Source of the DNA: CAMTWZ01 sp964412365
Lineage (GTDB): Bacteria; Bacteroidota; Rhodothermia; Balneolales; HLUCCA01
Length of the DNA: 14,760 nt
Reading direction: 5' to 3'
Assembly (NCBI GenBank): GCA_964412365.1
Contig: CAYPOI010000067.1
Location: forward strand, 1 to 14,760
Numbering within the stretch: position 1 is the first letter of the stretch; the number at the start of each line of letters is the position of its first letter. Under the pieces are notes generated by a model that had not been told where the DNA came from, did not search any database, and saw nothing but the letters and a program-made list of their open reading frames with translations. Below are positions 1-7,800 of this stretch, piece by piece. A program made the translations under genes and the position numbers.

Positions 1-4
1 TTCA

Positions 5-37
5 TGTGTCAATTTATTCAATTATGGTTTTGACACA
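5..37. repeat. Inverted repeat, 8-bp arms
   Basis: TGTGTCAA at 5-12 is perfectly complementary in reverse to TTGACACA at 30-37, with a 17-nt AT-rich spacer. There is no T-run after the right arm, so it does not look like an intrinsic terminator for a gene to the left. The right arm happens to contain TTGACA, but I see no convincing -10 at the right distance, and Bacteroidota promoters use other motifs. It could be an operator or simply a chance repeat in AT-rich DNA. Confidence 0.45.
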
Positions 38-60
38 GTTAATTGAGCATACCCAGAACT

Positions 61-87
61 GAAAACGGAAAACCGAAAACGGATAAC
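61..87. repeat. A-rich 7-bp tandem repeat
   Basis: GAAAAC occurs at 61-66, 68-73 and 75-80, followed by the variant GATAAC at 82-87. A single variable base separates the copies, giving an exact 7-bp period. It lies between the two inverted repeats at 5-37 and 93-107. Function is unknown. Short heptamer repeats of this kind are usually intergenic and variable in copy number. Confidence 0.75.
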
Positions 88-92
88 AGTTT

Positions 93-107
93 CAAATTCG
101 TAATTTG
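93..107. repeat. Short perfect hairpin
   Basis: CAAATT at 93-98 and AATTTG at 102-107 form a perfect 6-bp stem around the 3-nt loop CGT. No T-run follows, so it is a poor intrinsic terminator. A second small palindrome, CAGAT-A-ATCTG, lies just downstream at 112-122. Both could be regulator-binding sites for the operon starting at 181, but nothing in the sequence identifies a regulator. Confidence 0.45.
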
Positions 108-111
108 GCCG

Positions 112-122
112 CAGATAATCTG
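112..122. repeat. 11-bp palindrome
   Basis: CAGAT and ATCTG flank a single central A, giving a perfect odd palindrome five bases after the hairpin at 93-107. It may be half of a regulatory region for the aguB operon. The arms are short, so chance occurrence is quite possible. Confidence 0.3.
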
Positions 123-150
123 ACCTCGCACCTCGCGCTTCGCGCTTCAT
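123..150. repeat. C/G-rich 7-bp tandem repeat
   Basis: ACCTCGC is present twice, at 123-129 and 130-136, followed by the related units GCTTCGC at 137-143 and GCTTCAT at 144-150. The period is again 7 bp, but the unit is unrelated to the A-rich heptamer at 61-87. It lies 31 bp before the aguB start and would fall in the 5' untranslated leader if transcription begins upstream of it. Confidence 0.7.
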
Positions 151-179
151 ACAACTAACAACTTACCACAAACAATACA
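145..179 (+). promoter_or_regulatory. G-free leader before aguB start
   Basis: Thirty-five consecutive bases on the + strand contain no G, and most are A or C. This rules out a Shine-Dalgarno sequence for the TTG start at 181 and predicts an unstructured ribosome landing site. That fits the initiation style of Bacteroidota, where starts depend on unstructured, A-rich upstream sequence rather than on pairing with 16S rRNA. Confidence 0.5.
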
Positions 180-180
180 G

Positions 181-1038
181 TTGCCAAGAATCGCCCTCAT
201 CCAACAATCGAACTCATCCGATCCGTCTGCCAATCTGGCCAAGACGGTACGTTCGGTGCGCGAAGCCGCTGGAAAGGGTGCGCAGATCGTTTGTTTGCAG
301 GAGATGTTCAACACGCGATATTTCTGTCAGACGGTGGATGCGACCTATTTCGATTTGGCCGAAGCACCTGATGGGCCCACCGTATCTGCATTGTCTGATG
401 TGGCCAAGGAATTGAGTATCGTGGTGATCGTACCATTCTTTGAGCGTCGTGCGCCAGGCATCTATCATAATACCGCGGCGGTGATCGATGCGGATGGCAC
501 CGTGCTTGGCATCTATAGAAAGATGCACATTCCGGAGGATCCCGGATTTCATGAGAAGTATTATTTCACGCCGGGGGATTTGGGCTATAAAGTGTTCAAA
601 ACACGTTATGGGAATCTTGGCGTCCTTATTTGCTGGGACCAATGGTATCCTGAAGCTGCGCGCCTCACCGCCATGAAAGGCGCCGATATTCTGTTTTATC
701 CGACCGCGATCGGAACACTGGCCTCGGAAAGTGATAATGAAAGAGACGAATTCCGCGATGCCTGGGAAACGATTCAACGCTCCCATGCCGTGGCCAATGG
801 TTGTTTTGTCGCTGCCGTGAACCGAACCGGTACCGAAGATGGTCTCACGTTCTGGGGAAGTTCCTTCTTGGCCGGACCTTTCGGTCAATGGATTGCCCGT
901 GCCGGTGATTCGGATGACATCCTCATTGCGGATGCTGATTTTTCAGCGATTGAATCGCAACGCCGTACGTGGCCTTACTTCCGCGACCGCCGTGTCGACA
1001 GCTATTCGGAGATCACCAGCCGCTTCTCCACCAAATGA
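181..1038 (+). CDS. aguB: N-carbamoylputrescine amidase
   Basis: This 285-residue enzyme belongs to the carbon-nitrogen hydrolase (nitrilase) superfamily. It hydrolyses N-carbamoylputrescine to putrescine, CO2 and ammonia in the cytoplasm, the last step of the agmatine route to polyamines. The Glu-Lys-Cys triad is visible as E41 (LQEMF), K114 (YRKMHIP) and C151 (LICWDQWYPE). The DQWYPE context after the cysteine and the EDPGFHEKYYF segment at 119-129 are typical of the AguB subfamily rather than generic amidases. The start is TTG at 181: homology begins at once (PRIALIQQ) and no in-frame ATG lies nearby. Agmatine deiminase, which makes its substrate, is three genes downstream, which strongly supports the assignment. 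The stop overlaps the next start in ATGA at 1035-1038. Confidence 0.94.
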   Translation: MPRIALIQQSNSSDPSANLAKTVRSVREAAGKGAQIVCLQEMFNTRYFCQTVDATYFDLAEAPDGPTVSALSDVAKELSIVVIVPFFERRAPGIYHNTAAVIDADGTVLGIYRKMHIPEDPGFHEKYYFTPGDLGYKVFKTRYGNLGVLICWDQWYPEAARLTAMKGADILFYPTAIGTLASESDNERDEFRDAWETIQRSHAVANGCFVAAVNRTGTEDGLTFWGSSFLAGPFGQWIARAGDSDDILIADADFSAIESQRRTWPYFRDRRVDSYSEITSRFSTK

Positions 1039-3554
1039 AACGGGGATTTCTTGTCGTGGCGGGCATCCTGCTGGTAGCTGGCAATCTCGTCGCACAATCG
1101 TATTCCATTTCCGGAACAGTGATTGATGGGGAATCGCGAAGTGTGATCCAAGGTGCTACCGTCCGGGTTCCACAGCTGGATCAATCCGTGACCACTGGCG
1201 CTGATGGTTGGTTCGAGTTACGCAATCTACCATCTGGACTCATCCGCGTCCAGATACGTCACTTGGGGTACATCCCGGTCGATAGTCTGATCTCGATTTC
1301 AGGATCGATCCGCATCACCTTGGAAATGACACCGCAAGTGTTCGACCTCGGCAGCATCACCATCGAAGATCAAGCCGTGCAGAGCGATCTGCTCACTCAG
1401 ACCCCACTCAGTACGGTATACATCCCGCAATCGCGGCTGCGGCAATCGGTGCGGTTGGGAGGCGAGCCGGATCCGGTTCGGTTCATCCAGTCCATCCCAG
1501 GTGTGAAAACGGAAAGCGACTTTTCGGGCGGGTATTCGGTCCGTGGTGGGCGTAATGATCAAAATCTGATTCTGTTCGATGGGATGCCGGTATACAGTCC
1601 GTGGCATTTGTTTGGTTTGTTCAGCGCGTTCAATTCGCAATCGGTTTCGGGTTTGGAGTTCTCCAAAGGCATCTTTTCTCCCCGATATGGAAGTCGAATC
1701 AGTTCCGTGCTGCACCTGTATGCGACGGATGGAGCACGCACCAAAGGGCTCGATGAATTGAACATCGGCATGGTGAGTTCGAGTCTGACCGCCGGAACAC
1801 CGTACTCCAAAAAGGGATCGATTTTTGTTTCGTTGAGGCGGACTTACATGGATCCGTTCCTTGCCGCATTCGATCGGGACGAGCAAGAACTCGATCAACG
1901 CACCACCTATTATTTCCATGATCTGAGCGCCAAACTCAAGCACACCTGGTCGCCCAAATGGGAATCGGACATGCTGCTGATCTACGGCAAAGACCGATTC
2001 GGGTATCGCACGGTTGAATCGTATAACAATTCATTCAACACCGGCACCGGCGATTTTGAGGATTTCAGAGAACGCAAGAATACCGGTCTGATGTGGGAAA
2101 ATTCCGGAATCAGCGGCCGTACTCGCTATAAAGGCGATTTCTGGACGATGGAATTCCAATCCTATTACACCCGATATCAGTCTGAGTCGACCGACGATTC
2201 CGATTTTCTGCTTGATTTTCAACTAACGGAAAGGGTGCTCTTTGGCTCGCAAATCCTCACGCAAATCACTCGGGAAAACCGTGATTATCAACTTCAGAAA
2301 CGGTTTGACCAAGACATCCAAGATCTAGGAGGACGAATCCGGATGACCTGGAAACAGGATGATTCGTTCACATTTGATGCCGGCATCGAAAGCATTCGTC
2401 ATTGGTTCACTGATCGCGGGATATTGAACGAGCAAACGGTGATCACATCCGACAAAATCACCATCGGATACCCTGGTTTGGAAGATGTGACCGATCAGTA
2501 TCTGACACGATTGGTCTCCGCCGATCTGACCTCGCAAGAAACCGCGGTGCATGCCGGCGTCTCATTGAATTACACCCGATTATCGATTTACCCCGGATTG
2601 CGGATGGAGCATTATTCGTATGGGAATTATGTCAAACTGCTTCCTCGGGTGAATGCGATCTACCGACTGTCAACGGCTTGGAGCATCACCGCAGGGTATG
2701 GGATGTTCCGCCAATACGTTCAGGCCGTGGGCATCGATCTGTTGCAAGTGCCTGTTGAGAAATGGATATGGTCGAGTCCGAGCACGAAACCCATGGATGG
2801 CCGAACGTTCACGTTAGGAACCCGAATGGCCCTGAATGAAAACCTGACCTTAACCGTGGAAGGATATCAACGCGAATTCCGAAATTTGCTGTCGCTCGAT
2901 CCGGTCGAATTGTATGCGGCAGTAGGAGGGACGGGGACTTTCGTGCCGGTCTATCGGGATATCACGGTCGCCGGTGAAGGCCAAGCGATGGGAATCGAAA
3001 ACACCCTTGAATGGAGAGCAAACCGCTTCAGTGGACGATTTTCCTATGCCTTGAGTCATTCCCAAAACCGGTTCGAGAGTGTCAATAACAACCAATGGTT
3101 TGATTCGAGAACCGACAGCCGGCATGATTTCAGCTCCGACATGCTGTATCGGTTTCATCGCGCATGGATCGGTGGGGCGCAGTTCCGATTCAAATCCGGA
3201 CAACCCGTGACCTTGGCCTATTCCGCGTACGACCGAATCGATGATCCTTTGGACATCGGGCACGAATTCGACAACCCGGCATTGATCTGGACATCCAAAC
3301 ACAATCATCGTTTGCCGGATTACCACCGCCTCGATCTGTTCGTGACTTGGCAGAGTCGTCCCTATCGCGGGTACGCCACCGATATCACCTTCAGCGTGAT
3401 CAACGTGTATAACCGGTTCAACGTGCTGGCGATCAACACGACGACCTCCATTTTCAATACGAATGTGGAGACCTCGGTGCGTCCGAAGCACCGTTTTCTT
3501 GGTCAATTGCCTGTGTTTCCGATGTTATCCATCCGTATTCATTCCCCATCATGA
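1035..3554 (+). CDS. TonB-dependent outer-membrane receptor
   Basis: An 839-residue TonB-dependent transporter of the Bacteroidota type, moving a ligand across the outer membrane with energy from TonB-ExbBD. Residues 1-20 are a signal peptide (MKRGFLVVAG then a hydrophobic stretch ending VAQ). Residues 24-98 are a carboxypeptidase-regulatory-like beta-sandwich with ISGTVIDGES and GWFELRNLPSG signatures. The plug covers about 120-230 and contains PDPVRFIQSIPGV, YSVRGGRNDQNLILFDG and VYSPWHLFGLF. The remainder is the barrel. I chose ATG 1035 over an in-frame GTG at 969 because it starts the signal peptide and overlaps the aguB stop. The DUF4249-like lipoprotein that follows is a frequent partner. 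The ligand is not readable from sequence. The position between aguB and aguA suggests a polyamine-related compound, but that is inference. Confidence 0.94.
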   Translation: MKRGFLVVAGILLVAGNLVAQSYSISGTVIDGESRSVIQGATVRVPQLDQSVTTGADGWFELRNLPSGLIRVQIRHLGYIPVDSLISISGSIRITLEMTPQVFDLGSITIEDQAVQSDLLTQTPLSTVYIPQSRLRQSVRLGGEPDPVRFIQSIPGVKTESDFSGGYSVRGGRNDQNLILFDGMPVYSPWHLFGLFSAFNSQSVSGLEFSKGIFSPRYGSRISSVLHLYATDGARTKGLDELNIGMVSSSLTAGTPYSKKGSIFVSLRRTYMDPFLAAFDRDEQELDQRTTYYFHDLSAKLKHTWSPKWESDMLLIYGKDRFGYRTVESYNNSFNTGTGDFEDFRERKNTGLMWENSGISGRTRYKGDFWTMEFQSYYTRYQSESTDDSDFLLDFQLTERVLFGSQILTQITRENRDYQLQKRFDQDIQDLGGRIRMTWKQDDSFTFDAGIESIRHWFTDRGILNEQTVITSDKITIGYPGLEDVTDQYLTRLVSADLTSQETAVHAGVSLNYTRLSIYPGLRMEHYSYGNYVKLLPRVNAIYRLSTAWSITAGYGMFRQYVQAVGIDLLQVPVEKWIWSSPSTKPMDGRTFTLGTRMALNENLTLTVEGYQREFRNLLSLDPVELYAAVGGTGTFVPVYRDITVAGEGQAMGIENTLEWRANRFSGRFSYALSHSQNRFESVNNNQWFDSRTDSRHDFSSDMLYRFHRAWIGGAQFRFKSGQPVTLAYSAYDRIDDPLDIGHEFDNPALIWTSKHNHRLPDYHRLDLFVTWQSRPYRGYATDITFSVINVYNRFNVLAINTTTSIFNTNVETSVRPKHRFLGQLPVFPMLSIRIHSPS

Positions 3555-4489
3555 GACAGTGGCTCGTATCCTTTTTAGTGGCGGCTACCGCACTGTCCTG
3601 CGTGCAGGAATCATATGTGGATGTGCCTGCCGACCGCATGCTTCAGGTGGATGCCGTCTTTTATCTGAACGCGCCGTTGCCGGTGATTGAAGTGCGTCAC
3701 GCGTTTAAAGCCACAGGTGACGAACCGTTTCGGTTCAACCGGACGGAGCGCTGGACACTCGGGGCCAGAGTGGAACTCCGAGCCTGGGATCCGACCGCGA
3801 CGCCTGTCGATACCCTGACCATTGCCACCACAGAAATTCAACCCGGTCGCTTCAGCCCGATGCAAACATCCCTTCGAGTGATGCCATCCATGCACTATGA
3901 GGTGAATGTGACGTGGGACGGCCTGTCGGCGTCCGCGAAAGCTCGGATCCCGAGATACGATCCGATCGGACTTCAAATCACAAACGACAATCCTCGTTTT
4001 GCCCGCCGATCCGTCTTTCGGAATTTCATCGACCCTTCACAAGTCGATTCACCACCACTGGTCGACACCTTGGATATCTACGCGTCTAGAGTCGACATCA
4101 CGTACACCGCCACAAGCGCGTTCATGGCGGTTCAGTACGGTACCGACCACGAATTCACCGGGTACAGCAAATACATCTATTTCGATCGAGATTTGGTCAA
4201 TCCATCGACCTACAGGAACTTGTATTTGGATGAGCGCAACCCGACATTCGAGCTGACGCGCGATGTGTTCGGATTGTATCCCTACATGATGCCGATTGAA
4301 GAGCGCGAGCCTGCGACATTGCGTGTTGTGGTGGTCGTTCCAGAAGACATCTATGCCGATTATGCCCGCACAGATGGCGATTTCCTGCTTCCTGCAACGC
4401 CGACCAACGTGAAAAACGGAGTCGGTCTGTTCATCGGTGCTGTTCGGGATACGGTTTATTATGAAATCCCCTTTTTCTTGACTCCATGA
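3551..4489 (+). CDS. DUF4249-like lipoprotein
   Basis: A 312-residue predicted lipoprotein. The N-terminus MRQWLVSFLVAATALSC carries a lipobox with C17 as the lipidated residue, so it is probably anchored in the outer membrane. The overall pattern matches DUF4249 proteins: a short lipid anchor, a beta-rich domain starting near QVDAVFYLNAPLPVIEV, and a C-terminal TNVKNGVGLFIGAV motif resembling the family's conserved end. These proteins are commonly encoded directly after a TonB receptor in Bacteroidota and are thought to act with it, as SusD-type proteins do, though no biochemical role is established. It overlaps the receptor stop (ATGA at 3551-3554) and the aguA start (ATGA at 4486-4489), so the genes are probably translated together. 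The family assignment is from pattern memory and is less certain than the lipoprotein call. Confidence 0.75.
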   Translation: MRQWLVSFLVAATALSCVQESYVDVPADRMLQVDAVFYLNAPLPVIEVRHAFKATGDEPFRFNRTERWTLGARVELRAWDPTATPVDTLTIATTEIQPGRFSPMQTSLRVMPSMHYEVNVTWDGLSASAKARIPRYDPIGLQITNDNPRFARRSVFRNFIDPSQVDSPPLVDTLDIYASRVDITYTATSAFMAVQYGTDHEFTGYSKYIYFDRDLVNPSTYRNLYLDERNPTFELTRDVFGLYPYMMPIEEREPATLRVVVVVPEDIYADYARTDGDFLLPATPTNVKNGVGLFIGAVRDTVYYEIPFFLTP

Positions 4490-5601
4490 CCCCAAAAGAC
4501 ATGGGCTATCGGATGCCGGCCGAATGGCATCCCCACTCTTCCACACTGCTGAGTTGGCCATACAATGCCGAAACCTGGCCTGGCGAAAGGCTTCCACGTG
4601 TGGAACGCGTGTATTTGACCATCATCAAATCACTATTCGAGCACGAACCGATTCATTTGCTGGTCAATGATGCCGATGTGAAATCGCATGTGCTTCGCCT
4701 GTTCAAGGAAGCCGGCTTGCCGCCGGATGCGGTCACATTCCACATCCGCACCACAAACGATGTCTGGGCGCGCGACTTCGGACCCATTTTCGTCAAGCGC
4801 ATGGACGAATCCGTGGGCAGGCATGCGACGCATATCTACGGTCCGCACATCGCCCCGAACGCCCCATCCGAACTGATGGCCAACAAATGGCCCGATATCG
4901 CTTTATGCGATTGGGGCTACAATGCTTGGGGTGGCAAATACCCGCCATTTGATAGTGATGATGCGGTTCCGGAGTATTTCGCGAACACCTATGGCATCCG
5001 CCGGTTCAAACCCGGAATGATCTTGGAAGGGGGCTCCATCGAAACGAACGGGAAAGGCGTGATGCTCACCACCGAATCGGTGATGCTCACACCCACGCGC
5101 AATCCGCATCTGAGCAAAGCCGAGATCGAACAGAAGATGAAAGATTATCTGGGTCAAGACACCATCATCTGGCTCAAAGAAGGCCTTGCCGGTGACGATA
5201 CCGATGGGCATATCGACGACCTGTCGCGGTTTCTGAACGAAACCACCATCATGACCATGATGACCGACGATCCCAAGGATGTGAACTATCGCGCCCTTCA
5301 CGAAAACCGGGAAATCTTGCAAGGAACAGGTTTTGATATCATCGACATCCCCATGCCAACCACACGCATCGAAGGAACTACGGTGAATGGAAGTGAGCAT
5401 GTGCCAGCGAGTTATGCCAATTTCTACATCGCCAACGGCGTGGTTCTGTTACCGATTTATGACAAGCGTCATGACGGTAAGGTGATTGAGATGTTTAAAC
5501 ACTACTTTGCAGACCGACATATCGCCGCCATCCCTTGTCAAGATTTGGTTTGGGGGCAGGGCTCCATACATTGCATCACCCAACAACTATACGGATTATG
5601 A
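4486..5601 (+). CDS. aguA: Agmatine deiminase
   Basis: A 371-residue agmatine deiminase of the peptidyl-arginine deiminase (guanidino-group modifying) family. It converts agmatine and water to N-carbamoylputrescine and ammonia, producing the substrate of AguB. The catalytic cysteine is C363 in GQGSIHCITQQ. Other conserved parts are MPAEWHPHSSTLLSWP at 10-25, WARDFGP at 94-100, EGGSIETNGKG at 181-191 and TDGHIDDLSRF at 239-249, which supplies H242. Length and C-terminal placement of the cysteine are normal for the family. The start at ATG 4486 overlaps the upstream stop, and its own stop overlaps the next start (ATGA at 5598-5601). It is separated from aguB by the receptor and lipoprotein genes. 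An arginine decarboxylase, needed to make agmatine from arginine, is not in the window. Confidence 0.96.
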   Translation: MTPKDMGYRMPAEWHPHSSTLLSWPYNAETWPGERLPRVERVYLTIIKSLFEHEPIHLLVNDADVKSHVLRLFKEAGLPPDAVTFHIRTTNDVWARDFGPIFVKRMDESVGRHATHIYGPHIAPNAPSELMANKWPDIALCDWGYNAWGGKYPPFDSDDAVPEYFANTYGIRRFKPGMILEGGSIETNGKGVMLTTESVMLTPTRNPHLSKAEIEQKMKDYLGQDTIIWLKEGLAGDDTDGHIDDLSRFLNETTIMTMMTDDPKDVNYRALHENREILQGTGFDIIDIPMPTTRIEGTTVNGSEHVPASYANFYIANGVVLLPIYDKRHDGKVIEMFKHYFADRHIAAIPCQDLVWGQGSIHCITQQLYGL

Positions 5602-6251
5602 AACACCTGCTACTAGCCGCTCTTATTTTAGGAATCGCTTCCTCAGCCAGCGCTCAGCAAGCCTCAAACGGACTTTTCGTGATTCCCACGGCGTACACCT
5701 TGCCGCAAGGCACGCATTCGGTGAGTTCCTATGAACTGGTTTTCCTTCAATATTCGTACTCTCTGACCAACAGCACGCATATTTCCGCGTTCAGCATGTT
5801 TCCTTTTACGGCCGATGCGTTCACTGAATCATTCGCAATCGGGGTGAAACAGCAGATATTCAAGCGCGATGGTATCGCTCTGGCAGCCACCGCCTCTTTC
5901 TTGCCAAAAGCGAAAGTGTTTTCCGTGATGGGATTGGCCTCGATCGGCTCCCCGGATGCCTCGGTGCATCTCGGAGCGGGAAAAGGAGGGACGTTTGAGG
6001 TCGAAGGGAGCGGATTTTTCATATTGCTCGGCGGAATCAAGAAGACAAGCGAAAAGGTGTCGATCATGGCGGAATTCATCACCAGTACCGAAGCCATCGA
6101 CACGGAGTTCAAGGGATTGCTCTCCGCAGGCGCACGGTATCGAACCCGAGATGGATTTACAATTGATTTCGGGTTGATGCGCCCGGTGACCACGATGGAT
6201 ATGGGTGACTTCATCGCCTTGCCCATCCTGAAAGCCACGTACGAATTCTGA
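5598..6251 (+). CDS. Exported barrel-like protein, unknown function
   Basis: A 217-residue protein with a clear signal peptide (MKHLLLAALILGIASSASAQ, cleavage near residue 20). The mature part is rich in alternating hydrophobic and polar residues with frequent Gly and aromatic positions, and it ends ILKATYEF. A C-terminal phenylalanine in an amphipathic strand is the usual recognition signal for the outer-membrane BAM machinery, so a small outer-membrane beta-barrel of about 8-10 strands is the best guess. I recognise no specific family. A longer in-frame reading from TTG 5535 would lie inside aguA and lacks a signal sequence at its start, so ATG 5598 is preferred. It overlaps aguA in ATGA and is the last gene before a 49-bp gap, so it probably belongs to the aguB-aguA transcription unit. 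Confidence 0.65.
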   Translation: MKHLLLAALILGIASSASAQQASNGLFVIPTAYTLPQGTHSVSSYELVFLQYSYSLTNSTHISAFSMFPFTADAFTESFAIGVKQQIFKRDGIALAATASFLPKAKVFSVMGLASIGSPDASVHLGAGKGGTFEVEGSGFFILLGGIKKTSEKVSIMAEFITSTEAIDTEFKGLLSAGARYRTRDGFTIDFGLMRPVTTMDMGDFIALPILKATYEF

Positions 6252-6260
6252 TACTTTTTG
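6252..6260 (+). promoter_or_regulatory. Possible -7 element before gatB
   Basis: TACTTTTTG lies immediately after the barrel-protein stop and 40 bases before the gatB start. It resembles the Bacteroidota -7 consensus TAnnTTTG but has a 3-nt rather than 2-nt spacer, and no good -33 TTG element is at the expected distance. The 49-bp gap at 6252-6300 is the only real break between coding regions after base 181, so a promoter here is reasonable on position alone. No terminator hairpin is visible in it. Confidence 0.25.
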
Positions 6261-6300
6261 TAAATTCCGGCACTCACCAACACAGGATGTAAGCCTCCCT

Positions 6301-7800
6301 TTGGATACGGAAATACGACCCGGCGTGTACGAAACCGTGATCGGTTTGGAAGTACACGCCCAACTGCTGACGAAAAGCAAAGCGTTCGCACCTGTGACCA
6401 CCGAATTCGGCGGTGCGCCCAACACACATGTCACTCCGTTATGCTTGGGACATCCCGGCACGTTGCCTGTCTTGAATGAGAACCATGTGCGATTCACTGT
6501 GAAAATGGGATTGGCCACCAACTGTCAGATCGCACCACGCTCCATCTTCGCGCGGAAGAACTACTTTTACCCGGATCTGCCCAAGGGCTATCAGATTTCC
6601 CAATTCGACACCCCGATCTGTTTCGGTGGGCATGTCGATATTCAGCTTGAAGACGGCTCAACGAAACGCATCCGCATCAACCGCATCCATATGGAAGAAG
6701 ATGCGGGGAAGTCGATCCACGACCAAGATCCCTACAACACGCTAGTGGATTTGAACCGCGCCGGAACGCCGCTGATCGAAATTGTGACCGAGCCCGATAT
6801 CTCCAATCCGGCCGAAGCCTATGCGTATCTGACCAAGATCAAGCAGATCGTCCAGTATTTGGAGATTTGTGATGGAAACATGGAAGAGGGCAGTCTAAGA
6901 TGCGATGCGAACGTGAGTATTCGTCCGGTAGGAGAGACCAAGCTCGGCACACGTACCGAAATCAAAAATGTGAACTCGTTCCGGAATGTGGAACGGGCGC
7001 TGCATTTCGAGGTGATCCGCCAAGGAAAGGTGCTCGACAAAGGTGGAAAAGTGGTTCAAACCACGTTGCTCTGGGATGCGAACAAGCTCGAAACCCGTGA
7101 GATGCGCTCCAAAGAGCAAGCCCATGATTATCGTTATTTCCCGGAGCCCGATCTTCCACCGGTTGTGGTCACCGAAGCCATGATGGCCGACATCCGCGCC
7201 GAACTCCCCGAAATGCCAGAACAACGCCTGCAGCGCTATGCCTCGATCGGAGTACCGGATTTCGATGCGTTTCTCCTAACAGAAGACAAAGCCAAGGGCG
7301 ATTATTTCGATACGGTGGTGTCGGGTCAACCCGTGACCATGCAGAATCTTGCCGGTTACGAGCCCACACTGAGTGATGTGAAAATGGCATCGAACCTGAT
7401 TACGAATGTGGTGAACACGATCTTGAACGAGCGCAAACTCGACATCCAAGATTTCCCCATCACACCCGAAGCCCTTCGCGGCGCTTTGAAATTGCGTCTG
7501 GATGGCCAAATCAGTTCCAATGCCTTGACGAACCTCATCAGTTTGATGCTGTCCGATTCGCGAGATGCGGAAACCATCGCCAAAGAAAAGGGGCTGATCC
7601 AAGTGTCGGACACATCCTTCCTCGAACCGTTGGTCGATGAAGTCATTTCCTCGAACATGGATAAAGTTAAAGCCTACAACAGCGGTAAAGACGGCTTATT
7701 GGGATTTTTTGTCGGTAGTGTGATGCGCGCATCGCAAGGAAAAGCGAACCCGCAGATGGTATCGGAAATGGTCACTCGAAAATTGAAGGAACAGGCATGA
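6301..7800 (+). CDS. gatB: Asp/Glu-tRNA amidotransferase subunit B
   Basis: A 499-residue GatB, the tRNA-binding and kinase subunit of GatCAB, which converts misacylated Glu-tRNA(Gln) or Asp-tRNA(Asn) to Gln-tRNA(Gln) or Asn-tRNA(Asn). The signature opening YETVIGLEVHAQL is at 10-22, followed by SKAFAP, PNTHVTPLCLGHPGTLPVLN, ARKNYFYPDLPKGYQISQ and HMEEDAGKSIHD, with GTPLIEIVTEPD and KNVNSFRNVERA further on. The C-terminal YqeY-like tRNA-binding domain ends near NPQMVSEMVTRKLKEQ. The zinc-type CxxC pairs found in some GatB proteins are not intact, which is common in this group. The start is taken as TTG 6301, with GTG 6325 as an alternative. Both leave the conserved YETVIGLEVH or most of it intact. 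gatA and gatC are not in the window. The stop overlaps the next gene in ATGA. Confidence 0.97.
   Translation: MDTEIRPGVYETVIGLEVHAQLLTKSKAFAPVTTEFGGAPNTHVTPLCLGHPGTLPVLNENHVRFTVKMGLATNCQIAPRSIFARKNYFYPDLPKGYQISQFDTPICFGGHVDIQLEDGSTKRIRINRIHMEEDAGKSIHDQDPYNTLVDLNRAGTPLIEIVTEPDISNPAEAYAYLTKIKQIVQYLEICDGNMEEGSLRCDANVSIRPVGETKLGTRTEIKNVNSFRNVERALHFEVIRQGKVLDKGGKVVQTTLLWDANKLETREMRSKEQAHDYRYFPEPDLPPVVVTEAMMADIRAELPEMPEQRLQRYASIGVPDFDAFLLTEDKAKGDYFDTVVSGQPVTMQNLAGYEPTLSDVKMASNLITNVVNTILNERKLDIQDFPITPEALRGALKLRLDGQISSNALTNLISLMLSDSRDAETIAKEKGLIQVSDTSFLEPLVDEVISSNMDKVKAYNSGKDGLLGFFVGSVMRASQGKANPQMVSEMVTRKLKEQA

Noticed and set aside
30..54. Sigma-70 style promoter from TTGACA at 30-35
   Set aside because: No -10 hexamer lies at 16-18 bp spacing, and the TTGACA is part of the inverted repeat.
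969..1034. Upstream GTG extension of the TonB receptor
   Set aside because: It would add 22 residues in front of a clear signal peptide and overlap aguB by 70 bases. ATG 1035 is in the usual ATGA arrangement.
5535..5597. Upstream TTG extension of the barrel protein
   Set aside because: It lies inside the conserved aguA C-terminus and would place 21 residues before the signal peptide.
5747..6427. 226-codon open frame on the - strand across the 6252-6300 gap
   Set aside because: It is antisense to the barrel protein and to the gatB start and would cross the only intergenic gap. No motif or plausible start context is visible.
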